Part shown: piece by piece, positions 1-6,303 of the stretch
How the letters are laid out: each line of letters starts with the position of its first letter
Numbering within the stretch: the stretch's first letter is position 1
NCBI GenBank assembly: GCA_030633185.1
Contig: DAOVTG010000139.1
Location: forward strand, 1-6,653
Reading direction: 5' to 3'
DNA from: Deltaproteobacteria bacterium
GTDB taxonomy: Bacteria > Desulfobacterota > Anaeroferrophillalia > Anaeroferrophillales > Tharpellaceae
DNA: 6,653 nucleotides
Translations under genes and position numbers: made by a program
The notes under the pieces: generated by a model
Seen by the model: only the letters and a program-made list of their open reading frames with translations
Told to the model about the DNA's origin: nothing
The model's database searches: none

Positions 1-1026
1 AAAGGCGTTGGGTTGAGTGGCGGAGAGCCGTTGCTTACTTTCGGTACTACCATTGATTTTCTGTCAAAAATAAAAAAAGAATTTGGAGCTTCGGTTTATG
101 TTTGGATGTACACCAACGGAACACTTCTAGATAAAGAAAAAACAATTAAATTAGCAGAATCTGGCTTGAATGAAATTCGCTTCGACCTAACTGCCACAGA
201 GTATAAAACTAAAAACTTGAAACTTGCCTTGGGGAAAATTCCAAACGTAACCGTTGAGATACCTGCAATTCCAGAAGACATAACACAGTTAAAAAACATG
301 GTTGTCGAACTTGACGGCCTTGGCGTAAACTATCTCAACCTCCACCAAATGAGGCTTACGCCCTATAATTTAAAAAATCTATTCAATCGGAATTATACTT
401 TTTTACATGGCCAGAAAATTACGGTTCTGGAATCGGAATTAACAGCACTAGAAATAATCAACTATGTTTTTCAACAGGAACTTAAATTAGCAGTTAATTA
501 TTGTTCCTTTCATTACAAAAACCACTACCAAACAACCGCCTTCCGCAAAAAAGTTGCCGCTTTTGTTTTTAATGGTCAGGAAGAAATCAACCAAAACGGT
601 TTTATTCGCATTCTCAGACTACAAGGAATTTCCATGCAACTTGAAGCATTGGAAAAGCAGTTGATCCGGTTGTCGTCCAAAGGGAATGGATGGCAGATTT
701 CACAAGATCAGGAGCAGATATTTCTTACAAAAAGCTTACTCCTTCAAATACAACTTGGCGAGGAACCTGTTTTTGTAGATTACAAGACAGCAAAAATCAA
801 TGAAAAGCCATTAGAGGAAGGGATCGAAATTACAATTTCCGGGTCGAAACACATTTTTGCAGAGAAAAAGACCAGCAGTGCCTCCATCAAAATCGACCCA
901 AAAGACCGGGAAAGTTTTTATGAACTTATGGAAGGTCGCCTACCAGATATTGTGATGGATTCAGAAGAACTTTTCAATATTGCGAAAAAGGAACTTCCAG
1001 CAGCAGGATTTATTGAATACTTTTAG
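1..1026 (+). CDS. Radical SAM domain protein, 3' part of gene (COG2108-like)
   Basis: The reading frame is open from base 1, so the gene begins upstream of the window; the TTG at 13 is internal. Only the last 341 residues are seen. They begin with a typical radical SAM GGE motif (SGGEP, residues 6-10), which contacts the methionine amino group of S-adenosylmethionine. It is followed by core-barrel strands around YTNG (37-40), IRFDL (59-63) and EIPAIP (86-91). The CxxxCxxC [4Fe-4S] motif normally lies a few dozen residues before GGE, so it should sit just outside the window. NLHQMRLTPYN (about 113-123) and NYCSFHYKNHYQ (about 166-177), followed by an Arg/Lys-rich stretch, recall the uncharacterised radical SAM family related to pyruvate formate-lyase activating enzymes. 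The C-terminal ~130 residues are not recognised. The substrate is unknown. The gene is AT-rich compared with the genes from 1577 on. Confidence 0.85.
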   Translation, partial: KGVGLSGGEPLLTFGTTIDFLSKIKKEFGASVYVWMYTNGTLLDKEKTIKLAESGLNEIRFDLTATEYKTKNLKLALGKIPNVTVEIPAIPEDITQLKNMVVELDGLGVNYLNLHQMRLTPYNLKNLFNRNYTFLHGQKITVLESELTALEIINYVFQQELKLAVNYCSFHYKNHYQTTAFRKKVAAFVFNGQEEINQNGFIRILRLQGISMQLEALEKQLIRLSSKGNGWQISQDQEQIFLTKSLLLQIQLGEEPVFVDYKTAKINEKPLEEGIEITISGSKHIFAEKKTSSASIKIDPKDRESFYELMEGRLPDIVMDSEELFNIAKKELPAAGFIEYF

Positions 1027-1073
1027 CTATAGTCATAGCAATATATAGTAAAAGTATATCCTGAAAAGTATAT
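1026..1073. repeat. Small hairpin and 10-bp direct repeat after the radical SAM gene
   Basis: A 5-bp perfect inverted repeat (GCTAT, loop AGTC, ATAGC; 1026-1039) starts at the last base of the stop codon. AAAAGTATAT then occurs twice, at 1050-1059 and 1064-1073, with a 14-base period. The hairpin is AT-rich, short and lacks a U-tract, so it is at best a weak terminator. The rest of 1074-1147 shows no gene. Confidence 0.4.
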
Positions 1074-1147
1074 ATCTTGAGGGATCGGCGAATCGGAGTC
1101 GGATCACGCTAACCATTTGAATTCACAGAGAACATGCAAAGAAAAGA

Positions 1148-1309
1148 GTATCTCAAGGAGGTCATAATATCCCTGAACTCGATATCAGACGCCGATTTGA
1201 AAGAAGTTGGATTAATTTTCAAGAAATATACAAATCTTTAGCTGATTCATTGATTATTTTTGACACTTCTGCAAATCGACCGGTTATTATAGATGACTCG
1301 GAGAATTAA
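1148..1309 (+). pseudogene. Zeta-toxin-like kinase, 5'-truncated C-terminal remnant
   Basis: The frame ending at TAA 1307-1309 is open back to a stop at 1118-1120. From about 1148 it encodes a recognisable C-terminus: RVSQGGHNIPELDIRRRFER, then a W-x-N-F-x-x-x-Y motif, LADS, and IIFDTS. This order (QGGH, IP, RRRFxR, NF, Y, LADSxxxFD) matches the end of Zeta-toxin/AAA-type ATPases of the COG4185 group, P-loop kinases that phosphorylate UDP-linked sugars or related small molecules in the best-studied members. The Walker A motif and the first ~140 residues are missing. The sequence upstream of 1140 does not continue the family, and no start codon with a ribosome site lies in frame, so this is a deletion remnant without kinase activity. 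It ends 2 bases before the next gene, the usual toxin-companion spacing. Family assignment is by eye. Confidence 0.7.
1300..1303 (+). promoter_or_regulatory. Ribosome binding site of the 59-residue ORF
   Basis: GGAG lies 8 bases before ATG 1312, inside the last codons of the Zeta-like remnant. It supports translation of the small ORF and coupling to the former upstream gene. Confidence 0.55.
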
Positions 1310-1311
1310 CA

Positions 1312-1491
1312 ATGAAAAAACATAATAAATATGCAGTTCGAGGATTGCAAGCCTTGGAAAGAGCCGCAAAAAAAGTTGCGGGAAATGCCAGAAAAAACAA
1401 AAATAAAATTCCAATTTGGGAGAATGGTTCTATGAAATTCAAGATTCCCAGTATAATCACCGACCAATTGGGTAAACCCGACCGCAAATAA
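1312..1491 (+). CDS. Small basic protein, probable companion/antitoxin of the Zeta-like toxin
   Basis: This is a complete 59-codon ORF from ATG 1312 to TAA 1489-1491 with GGAG 8 bases upstream. The product is short and strongly basic. Its N-terminal half (residues 4-30) looks like one amphipathic helix with the pattern RGLQALERAAKKVAGNARK, followed by IPIWENGSMKF, a probable short hairpin. The same layout, an Ala/Arg/Lys-rich helix followed by a 'p-I-x-x-W-x-x-G' strand, is what I associate with the small ORF that often follows COG4185-type Zeta-like genes. The 2-base gap from the remnant's stop supports a former bicistronic toxin-antitoxin pair. No DNA-binding motif is evident. Antitoxin function is inferred from position and shape only. 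The toxin is broken, so the protein may be a harmless leftover or may still neutralise a homologous toxin elsewhere. An opposite-strand frame over the same bases is a shadow. Confidence 0.65.
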   Translation: MKKHNKYAVRGLQALERAAKKVAGNARKNKNKIPIWENGSMKFKIPSIITDQLGKPDRK

Positions 1492-1560
1492 CAGCCCGTT
1501 TTTGTTCGTGCATCACGGCGCGGCGGCTGATGCAGGTCGTTAGAGTGTCACATAACGAAC
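1489..1560. repeat. Nested inverted repeats after the small ORF (attC-like?)
   Basis: Three exact inverted repeats are interleaved. TGCATCA (1509-1515) pairs with TGATGCA (1528-1534) around a 12-base GC-rich loop. GTTCGT (1504-1509) pairs with ACGAAC (1555-1560). TCGTTA (1537-1542) pairs with TAACGA (1553-1558). The segment also begins with TAAC, overlapping the TAA stop at 1489, and has GTTA at 1539-1542, the outer boxes expected of a ~57-base integron attC site. The arms between boxes and central stem are unequal (16 and 4 bases), so an attC assignment is doubtful. No U-tract follows, so it is not a standard terminator. Confidence 0.4.
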
Positions 1561-1564
1561 ATTT

Positions 1565-1569
1565 GAGGT
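1565..1569 (+). promoter_or_regulatory. Ribosome binding site deciding the TTG start of the aminotransferase
   Basis: GAGGT lies 7 bases before TTG 1577. This favours the TTG over any later in-frame start, because the residues right after it already belong to the aminotransferase N-terminus. Confidence 0.65.
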
Positions 1570-1576
1570 AATCACT

Positions 1577-2728
1577 TTGCAAGACAGCAATTTCTCCCGT
1601 AAAGCGGCAGGTTTGAAGCCATTTATGGCTATGGATATCTTGGAACGGGCTCAGGAGTTAGAGCGTGAGGGGCGTTCAATTATCCATCTGGCAGTGGGTG
1701 AGCCCGATTTTCCGACCCCTGAAACAATAAAGGAATCCGCCATCAAAGCCCTGCAAGCTGACAAGACCCACTACACCCACAGCCTGGGAACCTATGAGTT
1801 ACGGCAGACAATTGCTGATTACTACCTGAAACGCTACCTGGTCAAAATCAGTCCTGAACAGATTCTCGTCACCTCCGGCACCTCTCCGGCCTTGATGCTG
1901 GCCTGCGCCGCCCTGCTCAACCCCGGCGACAGGGTTATGGTCAGCGACCCCGGCTATGCCTGTTACGGCAATTTCATCTCCTACTGTGACGGCACCCCGC
2001 AATTTATCAAAGTCTACGAGGATAACGGTTTTCAATACGAACCCCAAACCTTGAAAAAGAGTATATCACCGCAAACCAAAGCGATCCTGATCAATTCACC
2101 AGCCAACCCGACCGGCAATCTCCTTGAGACCCAACGTATGCGGGAACTGGCCGCCTTAGGCCTGCCTATTCTATCTGATGAGATATACCACGGCCTGGTT
2201 TACGAGGGTAAGGAACATTCAATCTTAGAGTTCACGGATAACGCCTTTGTCTTCAATGGTTTTTCCAAGCTCTATGCTATGACCGGCTGGCGTTTGGGCT
2301 ACCTTATAGCGCCGCCTCGTTTTATGCGAACCCTGCAGACCCTGCAGCAAAACTTTATGATCTCAGCCAGCCACTTTGGTCAGGAAGCCGCGATTACGGC
2401 TCTGACTTCAGCCGAGGTCGCCAAAGATCTCGAAAAAATGCGCCAGATCTATGATGAACGCCGCCGCTTCATGCTGCAACGGGTTCGCGAGATCGGTTTG
2501 CGAGTCGCAATCCCGCCAACCGGGGCCTTTTACATTTTTGCCAATGCTAAAAAGTTTACCACCGACTCCTATAACTTCGCCTTTGAGATCCTCGAAAAAA
2601 CCGGGGTCGGCATTACTCCGGGAATAGATTTTGGCAAAAACGGAGAAGGTTTCTTACGTTTCTCCTATGCCAACTCACTGGACAATATCGCCGAAGGAAT
2701 GAACCGGTTAGAGCGTTTTTTTAAGTAA
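1577..2728 (+). CDS. PLP-dependent class I/II aminotransferase (aspartate aminotransferase-like)
   Basis: This complete 383-residue protein is the usual length for fold-type I aminotransferases. It transfers an amino group between an amino acid and a 2-oxo acid in the cytoplasm using pyridoxal 5'-phosphate. Visible motifs are VGEPDFPTP (40-48), the substrate-binding N-terminal loop; GTYELR (71-76); TSGTSPAL (99-106), the phosphate/ring contact region; NSPANPTG (173-180), with the Asn that binds PLP O3'; SDEIYHG (200-206), with Asp201 for the pyridine nitrogen and Tyr204; SKLYAMTGWRLGY (230-242), with Lys231 as the Schiff-base lysine and Arg239 as a phosphate ligand; and FLRFSYA (359-365), with Arg361 for the substrate carboxylate. 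All key residues are present, so it should be active. The motifs fit the I-gamma-type aspartate aminotransferase group, but side-chain preference (Asp, Ala, aromatic or branched) cannot be read from sequence. It starts at TTG with a good ribosome site and converges on the next gene. Confidence 0.95.
   Translation: MQDSNFSRKAAGLKPFMAMDILERAQELEREGRSIIHLAVGEPDFPTPETIKESAIKALQADKTHYTHSLGTYELRQTIADYYLKRYLVKISPEQILVTSGTSPALMLACAALLNPGDRVMVSDPGYACYGNFISYCDGTPQFIKVYEDNGFQYEPQTLKKSISPQTKAILINSPANPTGNLLETQRMRELAALGLPILSDEIYHGLVYEGKEHSILEFTDNAFVFNGFSKLYAMTGWRLGYLIAPPRFMRTLQTLQQNFMISASHFGQEAAITALTSAEVAKDLEKMRQIYDERRRFMLQRVREIGLRVAIPPTGAFYIFANAKKFTTDSYNFAFEILEKTGVGITPGIDFGKNGEGFLRFSYANSLDNIAEGMNRLERFFK
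2330..2347 (+). repeat. Tandem 9-bp repeat inside the aminotransferase gene
   Basis: ACCCTGCAG occurs twice in tandem, coding for TLQTLQ (residues 252-257). It keeps frame and lies in a helical region, so it looks like a harmless in-frame duplication. Confidence 0.6.
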
Positions 2729-2739
2729 GTTCATTACTT
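2723..2739. other. Convergent gene junction with a small inverted repeat over both stop codons
   Basis: AAGTAA (2723-2728) and TTACTT (2734-2739) form a perfect 6-bp inverted repeat around the 5-base gap between two convergent genes, with each arm holding one gene's TAA stop. A T-run (2715-2722) precedes the stem on the + strand, so neither transcript has the hairpin-then-U order of an intrinsic terminator. How transcription ends here is not evident. Confidence 0.5.
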
Positions 2740-4482
2740 CTGCGGCAGAGGAAATGCCAGCAGATAGGTGTTGCCTGACAGTTTCAAAAGATCATCACCG
2801 CGTTTGACCATGGCGCAAATTAGTTCATCGTTGACAATCTGCATGCCCTGCACCGGACCATCGATGACCCCAGTCACCTTCTGTACGTCAAAACCTCTGC
2901 CGCTGTGTCGGATCATCTTAACATGTCCTTTGTTAAGAAAACCGTACTCACCAAAAGAGGTCGACATAGCGGATTCATTATCGATCACAAGAATTTCTTT
3001 AACCCCGTCACCATCGAGGTCATAGATTCGCAACGGCGTACAGATCTGCCGTTTTTCGGTGTAGCTTATACGCTCGGTACCAACCTCATACTGAACATCG
3101 TGCAGTGACCCGGCCAGACGCTCGTCACTGAGCCACAAACGCTTACCGCCCTGGTAAATCTCAAGAAAGTTGTTTTTGTTAATAAAACATAGCTCTTTGA
3201 TCTGGTCATTATTAATATCGCCATAGACGGCACCCGGCAGGGCAAAACCCATCGGTACGGAGAATTTACCCGTCGAAGCAACCTCCCCATTATTAAATTT
3301 AAGTCGTGAAACCGAATCGTTAAAAAGCTCCTCCTCGGCAAAACCCTGACCAACAAAATAGACCCCCTTGTCGGCCACTGACCTGCCGCCCAGAAGACCC
3401 ATGACAAAAGGGATGTTATCTGCAATAATCCGATATTTACCCTTCTTTTTTGCGATCACAAAAGAGGAGAAACCATCTTCGGTGTCATTAAAGGTATTGA
3501 CCAAAATCTCATCCCGGCGATCGCCGGTAATATCACCAATCTGAATATTGACAATGCTGCCCCATCTGTCAAAATAATAACGGTAACAGTACTTTAAACC
3601 CCGCTCGGTAATCTGATAAACAAAAATCTTTTCGCCATCAGTAAAAACCATCTCGGGAGTCCCGTCATTATCGAGATCCCCGACATCCATTCCCTTAACT
3701 ACCAAATTCACTTTGGCCACCTGACGGTATTTGGTCAAAATTGCCTTGCCCGTAGCGGTCGTCGAGAGTCCATATTTATCTTTACCAGGAGAACCTCCGA
3801 CACTAGAATCCGTCAAGCTATTCCGACCTGAAAATTGAGCTGCATTCCAGGCCGCAACCAGCTCCTGGTCACCATTATAGAAGGTCAGGTTACGCCCTTC
3901 ATTAACAACATAGAGATCATACCCCATCGCCCCCGGTCCGCCGGGCCGCCGCAAAGCCTGACGATGCCTCAGACCAACGCCGTAATCGGCCCAATCGAGC
4001 TGAGGAAGATCCTCACGTATCCGGGAAAAGAGCTCAACACCATTACCATTAAGGTCGATAAAAAGAGCCGCCATTGAGGCAAAACGCTTGACCAGCGAGC
4101 CACGCCTCAACGGCACTCGAAGATAGCGATTAAGAGGACGGCAGATAGCATAATCAGCCTCAACCCGCATTACCTTCAGGGTTGCCGTAAGCCTTTCCTG
4201 AACCCCCATCGGGCGGCCGGTTACCGGATGAATCAGAGACGGACCCGGCTGCAAAACGGCAAATAGATCACCTACAGCAACCCCTTTTTTGTGACCGCAA
4301 TCAAGCACGATCCCTTGGGGCCCGTTTTGTACCAAGTAACCGGATAAAGGTTGAAAACGAGTCATGTGATCAGCGGCAACAGCCGGCAATGAAACCACCA
4401 ACAAAGTTATAACCACAAAACAGAAACTAACCAGTACACTCGACTTACACAACTTGTATTTACTCTTCAACACTTCCCCCAC
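2734..4482 (-). CDS. Exported VCBS/FG-GAP repeat protein with an N-terminal FlgT-like domain
   Basis: A secreted or envelope protein of up to 582 residues. Residues 13-37 form a signal peptide with a long hydrophobic core ending in PAVA-AD, cleaved near 36/37. A small beta-rich domain follows (about 46-130) with the GxxxGVAVGDLFAV and HPVTGRPMG (85-93) patterns that I associate with the C-terminal domain of flagellar assembly protein FlgT and related periplasmic modules. The rest carries Ca2+-loop motifs typical of FG-GAP/VCBS beta-propeller blades: DLNGNGVE (143-150), DLDNDGTPE (269-277), DITGDRRDE (317-325), DINNDQIKE (422-430) and DLDGDGVKE (488-496). It probably folds as a calcium-binding propeller after export. 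Its partner and role are unknown. The annotated start is GTG 4482, which has no ribosome site; GTG 4473 or TTG 4470, just after a GGGGGAA run, are alternatives and leave the signal peptide intact. It lies downstream of the porin gene but behind a terminator. Confidence 0.85.
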   Translation of the reverse strand: MGEVLKSKYKLCKSSVLVSFCFVVITLLVVSLPAVAADHMTRFQPLSGYLVQNGPQGIVLDCGHKKGVAVGDLFAVLQPGPSLIHPVTGRPMGVQERLTATLKVMRVEADYAICRPLNRYLRVPLRRGSLVKRFASMAALFIDLNGNGVELFSRIREDLPQLDWADYGVGLRHRQALRRPGGPGAMGYDLYVVNEGRNLTFYNGDQELVAAWNAAQFSGRNSLTDSSVGGSPGKDKYGLSTTATGKAILTKYRQVAKVNLVVKGMDVGDLDNDGTPEMVFTDGEKIFVYQITERGLKYCYRYYFDRWGSIVNIQIGDITGDRRDEILVNTFNDTEDGFSSFVIAKKKGKYRIIADNIPFVMGLLGGRSVADKGVYFVGQGFAEEELFNDSVSRLKFNNGEVASTGKFSVPMGFALPGAVYGDINNDQIKELCFINKNNFLEIYQGGKRLWLSDERLAGSLHDVQYEVGTERISYTEKRQICTPLRIYDLDGDGVKEILVIDNESAMSTSFGEYGFLNKGHVKMIRHSGRGFDVQKVTGVIDGPVQGMQIVNDELICAMVKRGDDLLKLSGNTYLLAFPLPQK

Positions 4483-4574
4483 AATTTAAACACCAACCCC
4501 GGCAAACTGAAATTATAAATTTATTCACATCTTTGTTGCCACCGCAAACTCGGATACCATATAGTCTTTTTACT

Positions 4575-4580
4575 ATTATA
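4575..4580 (-). promoter_or_regulatory. Possible -10 box for the VCBS-repeat gene
   Basis: The minus strand reads TATAAT here, a perfect -10 hexamer about 93 bases before the GTG start and just after the porin terminator. The position 17 bases further upstream is a T-run without a good -35, so this is a weak call. The remainder of 4483-4574 is AT-rich leader without another recognisable site. Confidence 0.3.
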
Positions 4581-4597
4581 CCTCAAGTAAAAAGCAC

Positions 4598-4631
4598 AAA
4601 AAAAGGGGAAGCGATAAACCGCTTCCCCTTT
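4598..4631 (-). terminator. Rho-independent terminator of the porin gene
   Basis: A perfect 12-bp stem (AAAGGGGAAGCG at 4602-4613 with CGCTTCCCCTTT at 4620-4631) surrounds a 6-base loop. On the minus strand the stem leads into seven consecutive T residues (4604-4598). It starts 26 bases after the porin stop codon and separates porin transcription from the VCBS gene. Confidence 0.92.
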
Positions 4632-4657
4632 AAGCACTCTTTCAGGAATAAATCCCT

Positions 4658-6121
4658 TTAGAATTTATAACGAACCCGCATGGTGCTAACGAAAATATCT
4701 TCATCGCTGTCACCGTCCATACTGCTATACATTGTCGGGTCGTCACGATTGTCTCTCTCGAAGAAATCCATTGCGTCACCGGCAAAGAGATAACCGGCAT
4801 TGATAGCAAATTCGAGATTGTCATAGAGTTTGTATTTCAGATAAGCATCAAATTCGATACCGACTTCGTCATCACTATGCTTTTCCAAGGTCTCAGGATT
4901 GATATACTCAATATCTTCAGCAGTCATCATGTACATGGCCGAACATCCAACCTGCAACTTCTTGCTGGCTTTATAATCGAAAGCCAATTTGTTCATAATG
5001 AAACCCTTATCGAGCAGATAATTTTTCTCTGTAAAGTAGTCATCATCAGTGAAACCACCCTCGAAGATACAGATGTTGTCCATCCGATCAATATCAACCG
5101 CAAGGAAAGCGTCGAAATCACTATCATCACCGTCATCATCACCGGAAGAGTACCAGAAGGTATAGGTAAATTTCATTTTATCAATCTTCATGCCTACGTC
5201 AAAGTGGGCAAACCAAGCACTGACATCGAAATCTTCGTCAATTGCACCTTCATAGTAATTCGTCAAGGTACCATAACTTTCACTGAAGTTGGCTCCATCA
5301 ATACTACCATCTTGATACATCAGATCCCAGTTGACAAAGATATTACCAAAGTTGGCTTTACCATCAGTACCGATGGTAAAAAGGTCTAGTTCATACTTGT
5401 TGGCAAATTTTTTGACTTCATAGTTCTGGGAAGTAATGGTGCTGGTGGCGGGACCATCTTCATCCGGATCGCCAGTCATGTAACAACCAAAGACCCCAGC
5501 TTGAACACCATCGACAGGCTTGAAATTAACCCGAGCATAGAAAGCATCAAGATCTTCGACATCATCATCGGAATCTTTAGTCTCATCGCGTACCGGACGT
5601 AACCAGGCAAAGTTCAGGTTAACCGAACCGACGGCGATATCAGAGGTCACGCCCATTATCGTTTCAGCCCAGAAGAATGAGTTGACCTTAAAAGGTTGCA
5701 GACCCATGCGGATGCGAGCTTTTTCACAGGCCCAAGGAAGTTGAAAGTCAGTGTAGAGCCAGCGCGTTTCAACATTGATGGTATCACCCGAGTAACCACC
5801 ACCGGTGCTGGCCCCTTCGCCATCGGCAGCTTTAGGCTTACCAAACTCCAAAGCCCCAACTTCAAACGCCCAGACACCTTTAACTTTACCGTCGTTAGTG
5901 GTAGCATCAAACCACATCCGATACTTGGCTTCGCCCCAGGTCTCACCTGAGGTTCCATCTCTCAAAACACCACTTTCACCGTCGAGCCAGTCGTTATGAT
6001 CCGTGTAAACCATAAAACGGTTATTAAAATCACCTCTGATCTTGACGTCAGCAGCAAATGCCGGGATGGCTACAGCCACCATCAACAAAACCGCCAGAAC
6101 AATTCCCATTCTCCTAATCAT
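4658..6121 (-). CDS. Porin-like outer-membrane beta-barrel protein
   Basis: A 487-residue protein starting at ATG 6119-6121. An ATG 19 codons upstream (6178) keeps the frame open, but the AGGAGG at 6128-6133 and the signal peptide fix the start here. Residues 1-23 are a signal peptide (RR, hydrophobic core, AFA/A cleavage). The mature chain is rich in alternating aromatic/hydrophobic strands separated by polar loops, such as MKFTYTFWYSS, FDAYLKYKLY and LEFAINAGYLF. It ends in VSTMRVRYKF; the terminal Phe after alternating residues is the outer-membrane assembly (BAM) signal. The length suits a 16-18-strand barrel of the general porin/alginate-export type common in Desulfobacterota. The role is probably diffusion of small solutes. 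Loops are very Asp-rich (183-192, 220-224, 325-337, 456-475), which would favour cations or bind Ca2+. The mature part has four Cys (132, 213, 351, 393), more than most porins. The gene is monocistronic, with its own terminator and a long upstream region. Confidence 0.88.
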   Translation of the reverse strand: MIRRMGIVLAVLLMVAVAIPAFAADVKIRGDFNNRFMVYTDHNDWLDGESGVLRDGTSGETWGEAKYRMWFDATTNDGKVKGVWAFEVGALEFGKPKAADGEGASTGGGYSGDTINVETRWLYTDFQLPWACEKARIRMGLQPFKVNSFFWAETIMGVTSDIAVGSVNLNFAWLRPVRDETKDSDDDVEDLDAFYARVNFKPVDGVQAGVFGCYMTGDPDEDGPATSTITSQNYEVKKFANKYELDLFTIGTDGKANFGNIFVNWDLMYQDGSIDGANFSESYGTLTNYYEGAIDEDFDVSAWFAHFDVGMKIDKMKFTYTFWYSSGDDDGDDSDFDAFLAVDIDRMDNICIFEGGFTDDDYFTEKNYLLDKGFIMNKLAFDYKASKKLQVGCSAMYMMTAEDIEYINPETLEKHSDDEVGIEFDAYLKYKLYDNLEFAINAGYLFAGDAMDFFERDNRDDPTMYSSMDGDSDEDIFVSTMRVRYKF

Positions 6122-6127
6122 TTTTTT

Positions 6128-6133
6128 CCTCCT
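6128..6133 (-). promoter_or_regulatory. Strong Shine-Dalgarno site of the porin gene
   Basis: The minus strand reads AGGAGG followed by six A residues and ATG at 6121. A perfect Shine-Dalgarno core at 6-base spacing points to high translation and rules out the upstream ATG at 6178. Confidence 0.92.
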
Positions 6134-6264
6134 GTAAAAAGATTGAACTTCAAGAACTTGTAAAACAAAATCAATCAAACTAACTAATGTTAAGGGAGGA
6201 CAAAGAGCTCTCTATTAAAAGTGCTAAAAAACTCACCTCACCCACCTAAGCAGACAACATATGT

Positions 6265-6293
6265 CTATTAACAAATTTTAATTTACATTGCAA
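6265..6293 (-). promoter_or_regulatory. Weak sigma-70-like promoter candidate for the porin gene
   Basis: On the minus strand TTGCAA (6293-6288) and TAATAG (6270-6265) are separated by 17 bases of AT-rich DNA. The -35 is fair and the -10 poor. If used, it gives a 5' leader of about 135 bases. An inverted repeat AGACA-N5-TGTCT (6252-6266) overlaps the -10 and could be an operator. Confidence 0.25.
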
Positions 6294-6303
6294 GGGGAAA
6301 ATA

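Noticed and set aside
13..15. TTG as the start of the radical SAM gene
   Set aside because: The frame is open to base 1 and the residues before the TTG (KGVG) already belong to the motif strand leading into SGGEP; the Cys cluster must lie further upstream.
1134..1241. 35-codon ORF from ATG 1134 in another frame
   Set aside because: It overlaps the conserved Zeta-like frame, has no good ribosome site and shows no family signature.
3066..3425. 119-codon minus-strand ORF within the VCBS gene
   Set aside because: It is a different frame of the same strand inside an intact gene with clear repeat motifs, so it is a shadow.
4535..4560. Sigma-54-like promoter upstream of the VCBS gene (minus strand TGGTAT...TTTGC)
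   Set aside because: The GG-to-GC spacing is 11 bases, not the required 10, and the CAC of the -24 box is missing.
4877..5389. 170-codon + strand ORF opposite the porin gene
   Set aside because: It is the antisense shadow of a clear porin coding sequence, with no ribosome site and no recognisable domain.
6122..6178. Upstream ATG extending the porin by 19 residues
   Set aside because: The extension would put a polar stretch ahead of a complete signal peptide, and a perfect AGGAGG sits at the correct distance from ATG 6121.
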